Made by a program: the position numbers and the translations under genes. Positions 5,635-6,478 of a stretch of DNA of 6,478 nucleotides are shown piece after piece. The DNA comes from Clostridia bacterium. GTDB lineage: Bacteria > Bacillota_A > Clostridia > UBA1212 > UBA1255. How positions within the stretch are numbered: the first letter of the stretch is position 1; every line of letters begins with the position of its first letter. The notes under the pieces are model-generated. The model was not told where the DNA came from. It did not search any database and saw only the letters and a program-made list of their open reading frames with translations. The stretch covers positions 1 through 6,478 of the forward strand of contig JAFWZH010000171.1 of NCBI GenBank assembly GCA_017522515.1, in the 5' to 3' direction.

Positions 5635-6354
5635 TTAGAACGGATAATCCTCATCAAGATTTGTAATAAATCTATGTCCGTCAAAATCATTACGTTTCTT
5701 TTCAAACAATACTCTCAATATTTCAGCTGCCTCATAGGAGGATAACGGAGCAGGATTATCTGGCTTTCCGTCAGTACGAATCCAACCGGGATGAACGCAG
5801 AAGATATTGATTGATTTATCACCCTTAAAAGTATTTACGAGATTCATAGTCGCCATATTCAAAGCAGTTTTAGCCATTCCGTAGTCAATAAGATTTGTAC
5901 GATAGCACTTTGATATACTGCCTGCTTCCGATAATATATTCATAATCAACGCTGTCATTTCACTTTTTTTCAGTAAGGGATAAAAGGCTTTTATAACTCG
6001 CATTGCTCCTACTGCTGTAATGTCAACTGTTTTGGCAATATAATCAAGATTTGCGTCAAAAAATCCCTTGTCACAGTCTGGAGATACTGAAACTGCGTTA
6101 TTTATCAACAAATCAAGGTGTGATAGCTTTTTTGAAAGTTCCTCCGCTGCCGCCTGTACTGACTCCGTACTTCCTATATCCATTGTAAGCACTATCAGCT
6201 TGTCACCGTACTTTGTTTTTAATTCTTCAAGTTCCGCACAGGGCTTTCTTACTGTTGCAACGACGTTATCCCCTGCTTCAAGATAGCGGAGAACCATATT
6301 AAAACCAAGCCCTACCGCTTTTCCTGCTCCTGTTATCATTACATTTTGCGACAT
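5635..6354 (-). CDS. Short-chain dehydrogenase/reductase (SDR), classical-type Rossmann oxidoreductase (239 aa)
   Basis: A cytoplasmic NAD(P)H-dependent oxidoreductase; the substrate is unknown. Visible motifs in order: cofactor loop TGAGKAVGLG (8-17, TGxxxGxG type), R36 after the second strand suggesting NADPH preference, D59 in LTMDIGS for the adenine pocket, NNAV (85-88) in place of the usual NNAG, catalytic S142 in NILSEAG, and Y158-x3-K162 in YGMAK. HPGWIRT (188-194) follows, as in the C-factor/carbonyl-reductase-like branch. Length fits the family (about 240-250). The conserved tetrad Asn after helix 4 appears to be Thr (T113 in DITAVGAMR), with the following Gly (G116) kept. The ATG at 6352-6354 has AGGAGG 5 nt upstream. 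It is the first gene of its operon, with a strong promoter, and is followed by the 18-aa and 413-aa ORFs. Confidence 0.93.
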   Translation of the reverse strand: MSQNVMITGAGKAVGLGFNMVLRYLEAGDNVVATVRKPCAELEELKTKYGDKLIVLTMDIGSTESVQAAAEELSKKLSHLDLLINNAVSVSPDCDKGFFDANLDYIAKTVDITAVGAMRVIKAFYPLLKKSEMTALIMNILSEAGSISKCYRTNLIDYGMAKTALNMATMNLVNTFKGDKSINIFCVHPGWIRTDGKPDNPAPLSSYEAAEILRVLFEKKRNDFDGHRFITNLDEDYPF

Positions 6355-6381
6355 ATTTACCTCCTGATTGGTATTTTTCTA

Positions 6382-6456
6382 TTTCAACTATATCAATTAT
6401 ATCATATCAGCTTTTTTATTGCAAGATTTAGTTGAAAATTATGCTGATTATAGTTG
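6382..6456. repeat. TAGTTG half-sites flanking the SDR promoter, candidate operators
   Basis: TTTCAACTA (6382-6390) is a perfect 9-bp inverted copy of TAGTTGAAA (6429-6437), and the two bracket the promoter boxes. A further TAGTTG lies at 6451-6456, 22 bp from the one at 6429. Such placement suggests binding of a regulator, possibly encoded beyond the right edge, on both sides of RNA polymerase. Beyond 6424 no gene is visible to the window end. Confidence 0.35.
6396..6424 (-). promoter_or_regulatory. Strong sigma-A promoter of the SDR operon
   Basis: On the - strand TTGCAA (6424-6419), a 17-nt spacer and TATAAT (6401-6396), with TGA directly before the -10 giving an extended -10. The leader to the ATG at 6354 would be about 35 nt. 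Confidence 0.8.
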
Positions 6457-6478
6457 CTTTGCCTTAATTTCTTAAATC

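Overview
The window looks like a low-GC Firmicute chromosome, probably a Ruminococcus- or Eubacterium-like gut Clostridium. This is inferred from strong AGGAGG-type ribosome binding sites, AT-rich spacers, near-consensus sigma-A promoters and U-tailed terminators; no marker gene fixes the taxon.

Left edge (1-340): the + strand opens with the last 78 codons of a Cas6-like CRISPR RNA endonuclease, so a CRISPR-Cas locus lies to the left. No CRISPR array is present in the window. A strong hairpin separates cas6 from the convergent genes that follow.

Centre left (339-3507, - strand): a compact three-gene operon is driven by a near-perfect TTGACA-N17-TATAAT promoter. In transcription order it encodes (1) a 435-aa protein with a cysteine-free HNH-nuclease-like motif and a hydrophobic glycine-rich segment, (2) a 266-aa highly helical protein with a coiled-coil N-terminus, and (3) a 310-aa protein with a D. 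gigas-type monocluster ferredoxin domain fused to an unrecognised C-terminal domain. The genes are 13 and 10 nt apart, so co-translation in fixed proportion is likely. I recognise no described system with this composition. Its place next to a cas gene and beside an XRE regulator makes it the best candidate here for an undescribed defence or stress module, but that function is inference only.

Centre (3404-4260): a divergent intergenic region with repeated operator-like boxes leads to an XRE-family repressor on the + strand. The tail of that gene overlaps, head-on, a small 82-aa gene of unknown function on the - strand.

Right (4264-6424, - strand): a second operon starts from a TTGCAA-N17-TATAAT promoter flanked by TAGTTG half-sites. 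It encodes a short-chain dehydrogenase/reductase, then an 18-aa small ORF overlapping by ATGA the start of a 413-aa protein of unknown function, and ends in a strong intrinsic terminator.
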